Counted from the stretch's first letter, positions 16,790-26,937 are shown. The stretch is 64,000 nucleotides of DNA from Gammaproteobacteria bacterium (GCA_021772985.1 JAJFKX010000008.1:62001-126000), one strand, 5' to 3'. Notes: generated from the sequence alone by a model not told the origin. Program-made: numbers and translations.

Positions 16790-17389
16790 TTATTTCAATT
16801 GTTCAAATAATGCTTGCAGTGCCAGAGCACGATGGCTGATTTGCTTTTTGTGTTCAGGGTCAAGCTGTGCAGCGGTTTGTTGAAAACCATTCGGGATAAA
16901 CAAAGGATCGTAACCGAAACCATTTGAACCGCTTGGTTGTGTAGCAATTCGGCCATGCCAACGGCCGATAGCGATCACCGGTTCTGGATCATATTGATGA
17001 TCCAGCAAAGCCAGCACGCAGATAAACATTGCTTGGCGTTGGGTATCCGAAAAACCCTGCATCGCTTGTAATAATTTATGATTATTATCAGTATCATTGG
17101 CATTGGGTCCGGCATATCGAGCTGAATATAAGCCAGGTGCCCCCTGCAGGGTCGGTACCACCAGGCCGGAGTCATCCCCCAGGGCTGCTGTGCCGCTTTG
17201 TGCGCAGACATGCCTGGCCTTTAATAATGCGTTTTCTACAAAAGTCAGCCCGGTTTCCGGAATGCTGTCAATGCCATGTTCCGCCTGGCTACTGACTTGA
17301 TAACCCTGAGCAGCCAGCAAGTCGCTGATTTCAGAAACTTTTCCGACATTGTTGGTGGCCAGAATCAGATTTTGTGCAGAATTCTTCAA
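16790..17389 (-). CDS. rdgB: RdgB/HAM1, dITP/XTP pyrophosphatase
   Basis: This 199-aa enzyme hydrolyses non-canonical purine nucleotides (ITP, dITP, XTP) to monophosphates, keeping them out of DNA and RNA. The family motifs are LATNNVGKVSEI at the N-terminus, ALGDDSGL in the middle, YSARYAG, and GSNGFGYDPLFIP with SHRALAL at the end. It is 8 bp downstream of rph and 3 bp upstream of hemW. Confidence 0.96.
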   Translation of the reverse strand: MKNSAQNLILATNNVGKVSEISDLLAAQGYQVSSQAEHGIDSIPETGLTFVENALLKARHVCAQSGTAALGDDSGLVVPTLQGAPGLYSARYAGPNANDTDNNHKLLQAMQGFSDTQRQAMFICVLALLDHQYDPEPVIAIGRWHGRIATQPSGSNGFGYDPLFIPNGFQQTAAQLDPEHKKQISHRALALQALFEQLK

Positions 17390-17397
17390 GACCTATA

Positions 17398-18123
17398 TTA
17401 GTGGTTGTTATCCAGCGCTTGACGTTGTATTGCCAGTAGCTCAGTAATGCCTTTACCGCCATAGGTGAGCATTTGCTGCAGCTCATTGTCACGAAAAGCA
17501 TGGCCTTCGGCTGTGCCCTGGATCTCAATAAATCCACCACCATCGTTTTTGACCAGGTTCATATCTGTTTCAGCTTGACTATCTTCGCTGTAATCCAGGT
17601 CCAGCAAAACTTCTCCGTCGACTACGCCAACTGATATTGCAGCTACCTGACCATGCAGGATGTTTTGAGTCAATTTGCCTTGTTGTTGCAGCTGGTTAAT
17701 GGCATCTGCCAGAGCAACATAGGCTCCGGTTATGCTGGCTGTGCGGGTGCCGCCATCAGCCTGCAATACGTCACAATCCAGCGTGATGGAACGCTCACCC
17801 AGTGCCTGTAAGTCAACTACTGCGCGTAGCGATCGCGCAATCAAGCGTTGGATTTCAAGTGTGCGGCCACCTTGTTTGCCGCGTGCGGCTTCACGTAGAT
17901 TACGGCTTCCGGTGGCTCTCGGAAGCATGCCGTATTCGGCGGTTACCCAGCCTTGATTTCGGCCGCGTAGCCATGGTGGCACCCGTTCCTCAACTGAAGC
18001 TGTGCACATTACCCGGGTCTGACCACAGCTTATGATGACCGAGCCTTCAGCATGTATTGAGACATGCCGTTCAATGTTGATAGGCCGCAATTGATCGGCG
18101 GCGCGTTGTTGGTTTCTGATCAT
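17398..18123 (-). CDS. rph: RNase PH, tRNA 3'-trimming phosphorolytic exoribonuclease
   Basis: A 241-aa phosphorolytic 3'-5' exoribonuclease that trims tRNA precursors. Recognised blocks are [46 protein letters not shown] and [18 protein letters not shown]. The frame is open to 18312, but the extra residues are hydrophobic and not part of the family. I take the ATG at 18123 ([14 protein letters not shown]). It is divergent from yicC, with 157 bp between them for both promoters, and starts the rph-rdgB-hemW operon. Confidence 0.96.
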   Translation of the reverse strand: MIRNQQRAADQLRPINIERHVSIHAEGSVIISCGQTRVMCTASVEERVPPWLRGRNQGWVTAEYGMLPRATGSRNLREAARGKQGGRTLEIQRLIARSLRAVVDLQALGERSITLDCDVLQADGGTRTASITGAYVALADAINQLQQQGKLTQNILHGQVAAISVGVVDGEVLLDLDYSEDSQAETDMNLVKNDGGGFIEIQGTAEGHAFRDNELQQMLTYGGKGITELLAIQRQALDNNH

Positions 18124-18280
18124 GGTTGCTATTGTACTGCTCTGATTAGTATTGGCTGCATATATATTGCCACATGCATTGAGAACCAATGTTGGATTAG
18201 ACAATATATTTGCAGGTATTAGTAAGTAGAAGCGGGCAAGGGTAACATGCCACCATGAAACCAATACTAGACTTAGACTT

Positions 18281-19150
18281 ATGATTAATAGCATGACCGC
18301 ATTCGCGGCCACAGAGCAGGTTTATGTATTCGGGCGCCTCGGTTGGGAAATACGTTCGGTCAACCACCGCTTTCTGGATATAACACTGCGTTTGCCCGAA
18401 GAATTCAGAGCCTTGGAAGGCGATTTTCGAGAGCAAATATCAGCACGGATAAGCCGTGGCAAGGTGGACGCCAGTCTTCGATTCACGCCTAACTCCGGTT
18501 TTAGTAGCGGACAATTAGCACTGAATGAAGATTTGGTCTCGGCGTTACTATTATCACACAATCGTTTGGCAGAGCTGGCTGACAATGATCAAGCCGTCAG
18601 TTTGGCGACATTGCTGCGCTGGCCGGGTGTTGTCAGCGAAGTGCCACCGGATTTGAAACCGTTACGCGATACCGCCAGGGAACAACTGCATGAAGCCTGT
18701 GATGGTTTAATTGCTGCGCGGCAGCGGGAAGGTGGAAAATTAGAACAATTGCTGCGGGAACGATTACAGGGTATTAAGAACCTGACTGTACAGGTGCGTG
18801 AGTGGCTGCCGGAGATTCGTGACAAACTCAAGCTGAAACTGGATAACAAGCTGGCTGGATTGGATTATCCAATAGAACCGGGCCGTATCGAGCAGGAACT
18901 GGCGCTATACATGCAGAAACTCGATGTTGATGAGGAACTGGATCGGCTGGATAGTCACGTCAGTGAGGCAGAGCATACCCTGAAGCAGTCGGAACCTGTG
19001 GGCAGACGGCTTGATTTTTTACTGCAGGAGTTCAATCGTGAAGCCAATACCCTGGCATCCAAATCAGTGGATGCACGTACCAGTCAGGCAGGTGTGGAGT
19101 TGAAAGTTTTGATCGAACAAATGCGAGAGCAAGTTCAAAATGTTGAATGA
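18281..19150 (+). CDS. yicC: YicC family protein (endoribonuclease)
   Basis: A 289-aa cytoplasmic protein matching YicC across its length: [50 protein letters not shown] and [22 protein letters not shown], ending [13 protein letters not shown]. YicC-family proteins are described as RNases that affect small-RNA turnover. It overlaps gmk by 11 bp, so the two are coupled. Confidence 0.95.
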   Translation: MINSMTAFAATEQVYVFGRLGWEIRSVNHRFLDITLRLPEEFRALEGDFREQISARISRGKVDASLRFTPNSGFSSGQLALNEDLVSALLLSHNRLAELADNDQAVSLATLLRWPGVVSEVPPDLKPLRDTAREQLHEACDGLIAARQREGGKLEQLLRERLQGIKNLTVQVREWLPEIRDKLKLKLDNKLAGLDYPIEPGRIEQELALYMQKLDVDEELDRLDSHVSEAEHTLKQSEPVGRRLDFLLQEFNREANTLASKSVDARTSQAGVELKVLIEQMREQVQNVE

Positions 19151-19778
19151 AAACAACTCTCAGGACTCCAGGCGGGGCTTGTTAATCGTTGTTTCTGCAC
19201 CTTCCGGGGCGGGGAAAACCAGCTTGCTGCAGGCTGCAATTGCTGCTGATGAGCAGCTGGCTTTTTCAGTTTCCTATACCACCCGGCAACCACGATCTGG
19301 TGAAATTGACGGGCAACATTATCATTTTATCAACCATGAAGAATTCCAGACACGAATTGCTGCGGATGATTTCCTGGAGTATGCCGAGGTGTTCGGCAAT
19401 CTCTACGGTACTTCAAGTATGGCTACCGAGTTGGTATTAAAATCCGGGCGTGATCTGGTTCTGGAGATTGACTGGCAGGGTGCGCGGAAAATACGTGAGC
19501 ATGGGATGGAATGCATCAGTGTATTCATCATGCCGCCATCGTTGCCGGAACTGCAACGTCGGCTGGAAAGCCGGGGCAAGGACTCTAATGAAGTGATCAA
19601 AAGAAGGATGGCTGAGGCCAGGTCGGAAATGTCACATTGGCAGGAATACGACTACATAATTATCAATGATGATTTCACTCAGGCAGTTGGCCAGTTGGCG
19701 ACAATTATTGCTGCCGCCCGGTTACGTTGTAGTATACAAACTACGCGCATCGAGAATATGCTGAGCGACTTGGCTTAG
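19140..19778 (+). CDS. gmk: Guanylate kinase
   Basis: This 212-aa enzyme converts GMP to GDP using ATP. The P-loop SAPSGAGKTS lies at about residues 19-28, then VSYTTRQPRSGEIDGQHYHF (GMP binding), EYAEVFGNLYGTS and EIDWQGARKI. The length includes about 10 extra N-terminal residues, but the ATG overlaps the end of yicC and no better start is seen. It lies upstream of rpoZ and spoT. Confidence 0.97.
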   Translation: MLNENNSQDSRRGLLIVVSAPSGAGKTSLLQAAIAADEQLAFSVSYTTRQPRSGEIDGQHYHFINHEEFQTRIAADDFLEYAEVFGNLYGTSSMATELVLKSGRDLVLEIDWQGARKIREHGMECISVFIMPPSLPELQRRLESRGKDSNEVIKRRMAEARSEMSHWQEYDYIIINDDFTQAVGQLATIIAAARLRCSIQTTRIENMLSDLA

Positions 19779-19880
19779 GGAATCCATTCTGAGCTGCCAA
19801 CGGCATGATTATCCTGACAGGTGTTTAGTAATATTGAAGAAACAGTTATAATTGAAAGCTTTTCAAATGAATTATTGATC

Positions 19881-20156
19881 ATGGCCAGAATTACTGTAGA
19901 AGACTGTATGGATCATGTGGAGAATCGCTTTGAGTTGGTCTTGATTGCGTCAAAACGGGCGCGTCAGATTGCTCATGGTGGAGCCTCCTTGGTGCCGGAA
20001 GAAGGTGATAAGCCAACGGTGCTTGCTTTGCGTGAAGTTGCCACTGGTGAGATTAATGAGGCCCGCGTCAAAGATTTGCAGCTCGAGTTAGATGCCGCAC
20101 GCGCCGCCGCTGAAACTGAACGTGAGAGTTTGGGCCATGAGGCTGGCGACGAATGA
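19881..20156 (+). CDS. rpoZ: RNA polymerase omega subunit
   Basis: The 91-aa small RNAP subunit that helps assemble beta-prime and contributes to the ppGpp binding site. The start [20 protein letters not shown] matches the family, with [10 protein letters not shown] following; I therefore use 19881 rather than the longer open frame from 19821. Its end overlaps the probable spoT start by 20 bp, linking omega to the ppGpp enzyme. Confidence 0.96.
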   Translation: MARITVEDCMDHVENRFELVLIASKRARQIAHGGASLVPEEGDKPTVLALREVATGEINEARVKDLQLELDAARAAAETERESLGHEAGDE

Positions 20157-22308
20157 ACTGATTAATGACGGCAAATCTAAACGTGAGCCGGATATTGTCA
20201 AACAACTGCGGAGCCAGTTAGAGACTTACCTGTCCGAAGAACAAATAGAAATTATAATGCGCGCCCTTGATTTTGGTGCGCACGCCCATGACGGCCAACG
20301 GCGTAAAAGTGGCGAACCCTATATACATCATCCGATTGCAGTCGCTGGAATTCTGGCGGAACTGAATCTGGATCATGAGTGCATTGCAGCCGCAATTTTG
20401 CACGACACTATCGAAGACACTGAAGTTACTCGTTCGCAATTGACGGATGAATTTGGTGAAACCATTGCACATTTGGTTGATGGTGTGACCAAACTGGACA
20501 AGGTCAAATTTCGAACTCGTCAGGAAGCAACAGCAGAAAGTTTTCGTAAGCTACTGCTGGCAATGGTGCGTGATTTACGGGTTATTTTGATCAAGTTGGC
20601 GGATCGTTTACATAACATGCGCACCCTGGGTTCAATGTCAGCTGATTCCAAGCGCCGGATTGCCCGTGAGACACTGGATATTTATTCGCCATTGGCAGAA
20701 CGCCTGGGGATGCATCAATTACGCAATGAACTGGAAGAACTGGGCTTTGCGAATTTATACCCAAACCGGCACAAAATTATCGCTAATCGGGTGCGCTCAC
20801 TTAGTGGCAATCGACGAGGTATGCTGCGGAGTATCCGCAAAGCACTAAAAAAAGCCATGCGCGATGCAGAAATAACCTGTGAAGTGCATGGCCGACAAAA
20901 ATCACCATACAGTGTCTACCGAAAAATGGTTGGTAAGGAATTATCATTTTCAGAAGTCAGTGATGTTTATGCATTTCGGATTGTCACCGAGAGCTTGAGT
21001 AATTGTTACGTGGCGCTGGGAGCAGCCCACAAGTTATATCAGCCGATACCCGGTAAATTTAAAGATTATGTTGCCTTGCCCAAAGCCAACGGTTATCAGT
21101 CGCTGCATAGCGTAGTGAAAACGCCGGAAGGGTTTCCGATTGAAATCCAGATCCGCACCAAGCAAATGAATGAAATTGCTGAATTTGGTCACGCTTCACA
21201 TTGGTCGTATAAATACGATCCAGGCAACTCTGAAAAACAAAACAGAGTGCGTGGCTGGTTTAGTCACCTGTTCGACCCAGATGCACAGGACACTGATTCA
21301 CAAGGATTTATGGAATCAATTAAGGCAGATTTATTCCCGGATCAGATTTTTGTATTCACTCCCCAAGGACGAATTATCGAGCTGCAGCGTGGTGCCACTG
21401 TATTGGATTTTGCTTATGCCATTCATACCGATATTGGCAACCAGGCACATAGTTGCCTGGTTGACCGTGATCCGGTACCGCTCAGTTATCAACTGAGCTC
21501 GGGTGAAACAGTGCATATTGAGACAACCGATGAAGCTCGTCCAAAACCAGAATGGCTGGGCATAGTGAAAACCAGCAAGGCTCGTGCTGCGATTCGCCAA
21601 TTTCTTCGCAATATGCAACAGGAAGACAGTATTGAACTGGGTCATCGGTTGCTGGATAAGGCATTAAGCGCACACGGTAATGCGCTGGAAGATGTGCCAC
21701 CTAGGCGCATGGCGCGTTACTTACGTCGGCGTAATCTGGACAGTCTGGAAGAGTTGCTGCAAAAATTGGCTACCGGTGACATGCTGGCCAATGTGGCAGC
21801 GGTAAAACTATTGCCTTTAATTCAACGCCGTGAACAAAACCGGCCAGAGCTGCCACCGGAAGCACTATCCTTGACTGGGTCTGAAGGTGATAATATTCAT
21901 TATGCCAATTGTTGTTATCCGATTCCTGGTGATGGAATCATTGGTATTGCTGAAGCAGGTCGTGGCATTGTAGTACATCGAGATATCTGTCCGACTGGCC
22001 AGTTAATGGCCCGGCGGGCGGCTGAGCGCTGTCTGACAGTGACCTGGGCACAGGCGATGACCAAACAGCTGCGTTCAATGCTGAAGGTTTATTGTGTAAA
22101 TGGCCCGGGAGTATTGGCCAGCGTATCCGCCAGTATTGGTAATGTCGGCGCCAATATCGAGCATATCGAACAGTCCAGTGATGAAACCACCAGCGCAACC
22201 TTGATGTTTTTGGTTAACGTGCGCGACCGTGATCAACTTGCACGTGTTATTCAACGCTTGCGGCATAATCACTATGTAGTAAAAGTTATGCGTGAATTGC
22301 GCAAATAA
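20137..22308 (+). CDS. spoT: SpoT/RelA-type bifunctional (p)ppGpp synthetase/hydrolase
   Basis: A stringent-response enzyme of about 723 aa that makes and degrades (p)ppGpp. The HD hydrolase domain is intact (H49/H51 region, HH at 64-65, HDTIEDT from 89). The synthetase domain has [35 protein letters not shown] and EIQIRT. A TGS domain ([26 protein letters not shown]), a Cys-containing segment (NCCYPIPGD) and a C-terminal ACT domain complete it. The ATG at 20137 lies inside the end of rpoZ; the frame opens at 20092, and initiation slightly downstream is also possible. Order gmk-rpoZ-spoT-ridA-recG is typical of gammaproteobacteria. Confidence 0.96.
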   Translation: MRLATNELINDGKSKREPDIVKQLRSQLETYLSEEQIEIIMRALDFGAHAHDGQRRKSGEPYIHHPIAVAGILAELNLDHECIAAAILHDTIEDTEVTRSQLTDEFGETIAHLVDGVTKLDKVKFRTRQEATAESFRKLLLAMVRDLRVILIKLADRLHNMRTLGSMSADSKRRIARETLDIYSPLAERLGMHQLRNELEELGFANLYPNRHKIIANRVRSLSGNRRGMLRSIRKALKKAMRDAEITCEVHGRQKSPYSVYRKMVGKELSFSEVSDVYAFRIVTESLSNCYVALGAAHKLYQPIPGKFKDYVALPKANGYQSLHSVVKTPEGFPIEIQIRTKQMNEIAEFGHASHWSYKYDPGNSEKQNRVRGWFSHLFDPDAQDTDSQGFMESIKADLFPDQIFVFTPQGRIIELQRGATVLDFAYAIHTDIGNQAHSCLVDRDPVPLSYQLSSGETVHIETTDEARPKPEWLGIVKTSKARAAIRQFLRNMQQEDSIELGHRLLDKALSAHGNALEDVPPRRMARYLRRRNLDSLEELLQKLATGDMLANVAAVKLLPLIQRREQNRPELPPEALSLTGSEGDNIHYANCCYPIPGDGIIGIAEAGRGIVVHRDICPTGQLMARRAAERCLTVTWAQAMTKQLRSMLKVYCVNGPGVLASVSASIGNVGANIEHIEQSSDETTSATLMFLVNVRDRDQLARVIQRLRHNHYVVKVMRELRK

Positions 22309-22354
22309 TCGTAGTTGGTCTGAATTTACATAAAACCTTGACGAGATTTAATAC

Positions 22355-22744
22355 ATGAGAAAAATCATTCACACAGATCAGGCCCCGGCTGCGCTTGGCA
22401 CTTATTCACAGGCTGTACAAGTTGGTGATACCGTATATTTGTCCGGTCAGGTAGGGTTGGTGCCGGAAACCATGGAACTGGTTGAGGGTGGTTGCGAAGA
22501 ACAATTGCACCAGGTTATGAAAAATCTACGTTCTGTTTGTAACGCGGCCGGCGGAGAATTGAAAGATTTGGTCAAGTTGAATGTGTTTCTGATTGACCTG
22601 GGTAATTTTGAGACTGTCAATAAAATCATGGCTGATTATTTGCCAACACCCTATCCAGCCCGCGCCGCAGTTCAGGTGTCAGCTCTGCCCAAAGGCGCAG
22701 TTGTAGAAATCGACGGAGTCATGGTGGTGGGTGATCAGACGTAA
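22355..22744 (+). CDS. ridA: RidA family enamine/imine deaminase
   Basis: The 129-aa protein hydrolyses reactive 2-aminoacrylate and related imines produced by PLP enzymes. The family features APAALGTYSQAVQVGDTVYLSGQ, the NLRSVCNAAGG segment, PARAAVQVSALPKGA (with the substrate-binding Arg) and VEIDG are present. It lies between spoT and recG, where many pseudomonads and xanthomonads carry it. Confidence 0.95.
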   Translation: MRKIIHTDQAPAALGTYSQAVQVGDTVYLSGQVGLVPETMELVEGGCEEQLHQVMKNLRSVCNAAGGELKDLVKLNVFLIDLGNFETVNKIMADYLPTPYPARAAVQVSALPKGAVVEIDGVMVVGDQT

Positions 22745-22774
22745 TCTTAACAGCGGTTCAATTTACTCAGCCGA

Positions 22775-24868
22775 ATGAACAAAACCAATGCCTTGCGTGA
22801 TTTGCATGGGGTTGGTGAAAAACTGACCGAACAGCTTAATGAAATTGGTATCCACAGCATTACCGACCTGCTGCTGCACTTGCCGTTTCGTTATGAGGAC
22901 CGTACCCGCTTAGCTGTTATTGGTGAAGTACAGCCCGGCCAAAGGGTATTGGTTAACGGGAAAATTGAATACAGTGGCGTGGTATTTGGCCGCCGCCGCT
23001 CGTTGATTGTGGTGCTGAACGATGGCACCGGCTTGTTATATCTGAGGTTTTTTCATTTTCGCCAGCAACAGCAGCATGCTTACAAGGCAGGTGGATGTTT
23101 GCGTTGTTTTGGTGAGGTCCGGGCTGGTTATAAAGGTCTGGAGATGGTGCATCCCAGTTGCCAGCGGATCAGCGAACGGGAATTGCACCAATCACCTGAA
23201 GGGCGATTGACACCAATTTATCCGAGTACTGCCGGGTTGCAGCAATTGCGTTGGCTAAAACTGACCGAACAGGCGCTTTTGTTACTTGATAAGGATCGAT
23301 TACCGATCACCGAACTTTTGCCGGCGGCAGTGCGAAAGCAGTTTGCATTGCCGATGTTAAAACCTGCATTGAAGCTGCTGCATCGCCCAGATGCAGCAGT
23401 CGATACCGCCGAACTGACCGCTGCACGCCATCCAGCGCAACGGCGACTGATTCTGGAAGAGTTGGCGGCACATCAATTGGCTATGAAAAGCCTTGGCCGC
23501 CAGTTGGCCAGTTTGAAAGCACCAGGGCTTAGTGATAACAGCTTGCAGGAAAAATTACTTGAGCAACTCCCGTATACATTAACTGCTGCTCAACAGCGGG
23601 TTATTCAGGAACTGGATACAGACTTGAATAATTCCACGCCAATGATGAGATTGCTGCAAGGTGATGTTGGTTCGGGCAAGACCGTGGTTGCTGCGATGGC
23701 CATTGCCCGCGCTGTTGCCAGCGGTTGGCAGGCAGCAATAGTGGCGCCGACAGAACTATTGGCTGAACAGCATCTGCATTCCATGCAGGCGTGGTTTGCG
23801 CCGTTCGGCATAGAACCTGTTTGGTTAACCGGGAAACTGACTGCCAAGGTCCGCCGAATCGCCATGGAACACATTCAGTCCGGCGCAGGTGTGGTGATTG
23901 GGACGCATGCCTTGATGCAACCTGAAGTCAAGTTCAAGCAGTTGGGTCTGGTGATTGTTGATGAGCAGCATCGTTTCGGGGTTGGTCAGCGATTGGCGTT
24001 ACGTGATAAAGGCATGGCTGATGATGGCGGGCAGACAACTGGTCACCGGCCCCATCAATTAATCATGACCGCCACTCCGATACCACGAACATTGGCGATG
24101 ACCGCTTACGCAGGTCTTAACATTTCGGTCATCGATGAGCTCCCACCGGGGCGTACTCCAGTCAATACAGTAGCAATTGGCGCAGCCCGACGTGCTCAGG
24201 TATTAGAGCGGGTGACCGAAGCTTGTCGTACCGGTCGCCAGGCATATTGGGTATGCACTCTGGTGGAAGAGTCTGACCAACTCCAGGCTCAGGCTGCCGA
24301 GCAAACCTATGATGCTCTGCAAAAAACTTTCCCGGATTTGTCCATTGGCTTAATTCACGGCCGTTTGAAAGCGCGTGAAAAAGAACAGATTATGCAGCGT
24401 TTCCGGGATGCTGAACTCTCACTGCTGGTGGCAACAACAGTTATTGAGGTCGGTGTGGATGTACCCAATGCCAGTCTGATGATTATTGAGAATGCTGAAC
24501 GTCTGGGCCTGGCGCAATTGCATCAATTGCGTGGCCGGGTTGGCCGTGGTACCACCGAGTCAAGTTGTGTTTTGTTATATCAGGCGCCGTTGGGAGCAAT
24601 GGCCAAAGCCAGGCTCGATACCATGCGTCAGACCAATGATGGTTTTGTTATAGCCGAAAAAGACCTGGAATTGCGAGGCCCGGGTGAGGTGCTGGGAACC
24701 AGGCAAACCGGCTTGCAGCAACTCAGAATTGCGGATTTGACTCGTGATCACGAGTTGCTGGATGAGGCGATAGAGCTGGCAGCTGTCCTGGAAAACACCA
24801 ATATTAATGTGCCTAAACGGCTTATCAAGCGATGGATAGGTGCGGCGACGGCTTATGGTGAAGTTTGA
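22775..24868 (+). CDS. recG: RecG, ATP-dependent DNA helicase
   Basis: A 697-aa branch-migration helicase that reverses stalled forks and processes recombination intermediates. The N-terminal wedge/OB region carries LPFRYEDRT. The helicase motifs are QGDVGSGKT (Walker A), APTELLAEQH, DEQHRFGVGQR (the RecG form of motif II), TATPIPRTLA, ATTVIEVGVDVPNA and QLRGRVGRG. Length is normal. A bidirectional terminator follows 20 bp after the stop. Confidence 0.97.
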   Translation: MNKTNALRDLHGVGEKLTEQLNEIGIHSITDLLLHLPFRYEDRTRLAVIGEVQPGQRVLVNGKIEYSGVVFGRRRSLIVVLNDGTGLLYLRFFHFRQQQQHAYKAGGCLRCFGEVRAGYKGLEMVHPSCQRISERELHQSPEGRLTPIYPSTAGLQQLRWLKLTEQALLLLDKDRLPITELLPAAVRKQFALPMLKPALKLLHRPDAAVDTAELTAARHPAQRRLILEELAAHQLAMKSLGRQLASLKAPGLSDNSLQEKLLEQLPYTLTAAQQRVIQELDTDLNNSTPMMRLLQGDVGSGKTVVAAMAIARAVASGWQAAIVAPTELLAEQHLHSMQAWFAPFGIEPVWLTGKLTAKVRRIAMEHIQSGAGVVIGTHALMQPEVKFKQLGLVIVDEQHRFGVGQRLALRDKGMADDGGQTTGHRPHQLIMTATPIPRTLAMTAYAGLNISVIDELPPGRTPVNTVAIGAARRAQVLERVTEACRTGRQAYWVCTLVEESDQLQAQAAEQTYDALQKTFPDLSIGLIHGRLKAREKEQIMQRFRDAELSLLVATTVIEVGVDVPNASLMIIENAERLGLAQLHQLRGRVGRGTTESSCVLLYQAPLGAMAKARLDTMRQTNDGFVIAEKDLELRGPGEVLGTRQTGLQQLRIADLTRDHELLDEAIELAAVLENTNINVPKRLIKRWIGAATAYGEV

Positions 24869-24888
24869 AACGGTTTATTGCAGGTAAT

Positions 24889-24916
24889 AAAAAAGGCGGC
24901 CATAGGCCGCCTTTTT
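24889..24916. terminator. Bidirectional terminator between recG and the IPTL-CTERM protein gene
   Basis: A perfect 12-bp inverted repeat AAAAAGGCGGCC/GGCCGCCTTTTT (24890-24901 with 24905-24916) with a 3-nt loop. The A and T runs at either end let it terminate both the recG transcript (plus) and the 24941-25747 transcript (minus). Confidence 0.92.
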
Positions 24917-24940
24917 AGATTTTATGCTGTGAGCAAAGGC

Positions 24941-25747
24941 TTAGTTGTAACGGCGAACTGTTACCGCAGCGCCCAACAGCAACAACAATACCATGATGGT
25001 TAAGCCGGTCTGGCTCAAGGTTGGTACTGCTGGTGGATCAGGTAGCATATCAGCTGGACCGCATAATGTTACGGCAAAGTCCTGTGCAGCGGTGAAGTTC
25101 CAGGCTACACCGGGTACGGCCGTGGCAAAAGCAGTACCATCAATGCCATTGCCAATGGTATCCGGATCACCAACTTCCCAGAACGCCTGGTCAGCATTGC
25201 CTGCTGAATTGGTGGTGATTTCAACCCAGTAAGTGCCTGCTGGCAGGTTGAATGGTGCCAAAGTAAAGGTGTATTCAATTTCAGACACACCAAATAAGGT
25301 TACCCCTGTCACCACGCCTACAGGAACAACGGTTTGAGTGTTGAGGTCAGCGCCTGGAAGGCCGCCAGCATCCGCGTGGAATGTGACATTCCATGGATCA
25401 GCAGGTGTCGGGAACAGATCGCCAGGGAAATAACCACTGTACATGACAATCTGGCCGATATCGGTAGCTGCGCCCAGCGAGAAATTTTCGGCAACAGCTT
25501 GCGCGCCGGTACCACACGCGGCGCAATCAGCATCAGCGAAAATGCCATTAGACTGGTTCGGAGTTTGGCTTAAGATAATCGGCGCATCAAATGGGCAGGT
25601 TCCGCCATTTCCGAGACTTACAGCCGGCAGCGAAGTTGCCAGAACACGAGATTCTACATCTTGTGCGAAAGCATTGATCGAGACAGCTAAAAACAAGATA
25701 TTCAGAATGGCAAAGACCATCCTATATTTACGGTTAACGGTATTCAA
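24941..25747 (-). CDS. Exported IPTL-CTERM-like protein, copy A
   Basis: A 268-aa secreted protein. It has an N-terminal signal peptide (hydrophobic about 10-27, then NAFAQD), a beta-rich mature domain with four cysteines (CPFDAP, DCAACG, LCGPAD), and a C-terminal tail VPTLSQTGL + hydrophobic helix + VRRYN. The tail matches the IPTL-CTERM sorting signal type, which in other bacteria is linked to exosortase XrtH processing. Start codon is TTG at 25747 with AGGAG 6 nt upstream. The same arrangement in copy B supports TTG as real. About 96% identical to copy B (11 differences in 268 by my count). Function of the mature domain is unknown. Confidence 0.88.
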   Translation of the reverse strand: MNTVNRKYRMVFAILNILFLAVSINAFAQDVESRVLATSLPAVSLGNGGTCPFDAPIILSQTPNQSNGIFADADCAACGTGAQAVAENFSLGAATDIGQIVMYSGYFPGDLFPTPADPWNVTFHADAGGLPGADLNTQTVVPVGVVTGVTLFGVSEIEYTFTLAPFNLPAGTYWVEITTNSAGNADQAFWEVGDPDTIGNGIDGTAFATAVPGVAWNFTAAQDFAVTLCGPADMLPDPPAVPTLSQTGLTIMVLLLLLGAAVTVRRYN

Positions 25748-25947
25748 AATTCACTCCTGGGATGCTGGTTTCTATTGTATGGGTAAAATTAGCGCTTGAT
25801 AGTACCGGGTATCTAGCATACTGACAAGCTTTTAGGGCGGATTGCACCTAGTTATTAAGGTGTAAATGTCGGTTATTAGACTTAATGAATAGGCTTTAGC
25901 CGATACCGGTTATGCGGCGGATCGGAAAGCAGGGCGAAGCACCCAAA

Positions 25948-25976
25948 TAAAAACCCCGGTCAAAACACCGGGGTTT
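25948..25976 (-). terminator. Terminator between the two IPTL-CTERM copies
   Basis: AAACCCCGGT/ACCGGGGTTT (25951-25960 with 25967-25976) with a 6-nt loop, followed on the minus strand by TTTTATTT. It ends the copy B transcript 40 bp after its stop, so copy A must have its own promoter in 25748-25950. Confidence 0.85.
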
Positions 25977-26016
25977 CTAGAATTCAAAGGCGATCAGTGA
26001 TCACCTGAAAAACGAT

Positions 26017-26823
26017 TTAGTTATAGCGGCGAACTGCTACTGCAGCACCCAACAGCAACAACAATACCATGATGGTTAAGCCGGTCTGGCTCAAGGTTGG
26101 TACTGCTGGTGGATCAGGCAGCATATCAGCTGGACCGCATAATGTTACGGCAAAGTCCTGTGCAGCGGTGAAGTTCCAGGCTACACCGGGTACGGCTGTT
26201 GCAAAAGCAGTACCGTCAATGCCATTGCCAACGGTATCCGGATCACCAACTTCCCAGAACGCCTGGTCAGCATTGCCTGCTGAATTGGTGGTGATTTCAA
26301 CCCAGTAGGTGCCTGCTGGAAGGTTGAATGGTGCCAGAGTAAAGGTGTATTCAATTTCAGACACACCAAATAAGGTTACACCTGTCAGCACGCCTACAGG
26401 AACAACAGTTTGGGTGTTGAGGTCAGCGCCCGGCAGGCCGCCAGCATCCGCGTGGAAAGTAACGTTCCATGGGTCAGCAGGTGTTGGGAACAGGTCACCG
26501 GGGAAATAGCCACTGTACATGACGATCTGGCCGATATCGGTAGCTCCGCCCAGCGAGAAATTTTCGGCAACAGCTTGCGCGCCGGTACCACACGCGGCGC
26601 AATCAGCATCAGCGAAAATGCCATTAACCTGATTCGGAGTTTGGCTTAAGATAATCGGCGCATCAAATGGGCAGGTTCCGCCATTTCCGAGACTTACAGC
26701 CGGCTGGGAAACTGGCAGAACACGAGATTCTACATCCTGTGCGAAAGCATTGATCGAGACAGCTAAAAACAGGATATTCAGAATGGCAAAGACCATCCGA
26801 TGCTTATGGTTAACAGCGTTCAA
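26017..26823 (-). CDS. Exported IPTL-CTERM-like protein, copy B
   Basis: A 268-aa near-duplicate of the protein at 24941-25747: signal peptide, four-cysteine beta-rich domain, and C-terminal PTLSQTGL + hydrophobic helix + RRYN tail. Differences cluster at the N-terminus (MNAVNHKHRM versus MNTVNRKYRM; VLPVSQPAV versus VLATSLPAV), while the central domain is almost unchanged. TTG start at 26823 with AGGAG 6 nt upstream. Its own terminator lies downstream. If an exosortase exists elsewhere in the genome, this would be a substrate; none is in the window. Confidence 0.88.
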   Translation of the reverse strand: MNAVNHKHRMVFAILNILFLAVSINAFAQDVESRVLPVSQPAVSLGNGGTCPFDAPIILSQTPNQVNGIFADADCAACGTGAQAVAENFSLGGATDIGQIVMYSGYFPGDLFPTPADPWNVTFHADAGGLPGADLNTQTVVPVGVLTGVTLFGVSEIEYTFTLAPFNLPAGTYWVEITTNSAGNADQAFWEVGDPDTVGNGIDGTAFATAVPGVAWNFTAAQDFAVTLCGPADMLPDPPAVPTLSQTGLTIMVLLLLLGAAVAVRRYN

Positions 26824-26908
26824 GGTATACTCCTGAAATTTTAATTTGAGTTATGTTAATAAATATTTTGTTAAATGTTAACGGTAAACGTCCTCATTAA
26901 CAAGCATT

Positions 26909-26937
26909 AGGCGCTTTTTTTTACAAATATAGCGCCT
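26909..26937. repeat. Inverted repeat between IPTL-CTERM copy B and the next gene
   Basis: AGGCGCT (26909-26915) and AGCGCCT (26931-26937) enclose a 15-nt AT-rich loop containing eight T. It lies downstream of the minus-strand gene at 26959 and upstream of copy B. It could be a weak terminator or an operator; the T run is inside the loop rather than after it, which is atypical. Confidence 0.4.

Larger units (their letters stand above)
24941..26823 (-). repeat. Tandem gene duplication (two copies offset by 1,076 bp)
   Basis: The coding sequences at 24941-25747 and 26017-26823 are direct repeats of 807 bp each, with very few nucleotide differences, separated by 269 bp. The flanking regions are dissimilar except for the AGGAG-N6-TTG start context. 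No transposase or target-site duplication is visible. This is a recent tandem duplication or a pair kept alike by gene conversion. Confidence 0.93.

Noticed and set aside
18124-18312. N-terminal extension of RNase PH (63 residues, hydrophobic)
   Set aside because: RNase PH starts near the RAADQLRP motif; the extra part reads like a shadow frame opposite the yicC promoter region.
20092-20136. N-terminal extension of spoT from 20092
   Set aside because: It lies inside rpoZ in another frame and adds residues not found at the start of the family; the ATG at 20137 is better.
25748-26016. Possible IS-mediated duplication of the IPTL-CTERM gene
   Set aside because: No transposase, terminal inverted repeats or target-site duplication are visible; simple unequal recombination suffices.
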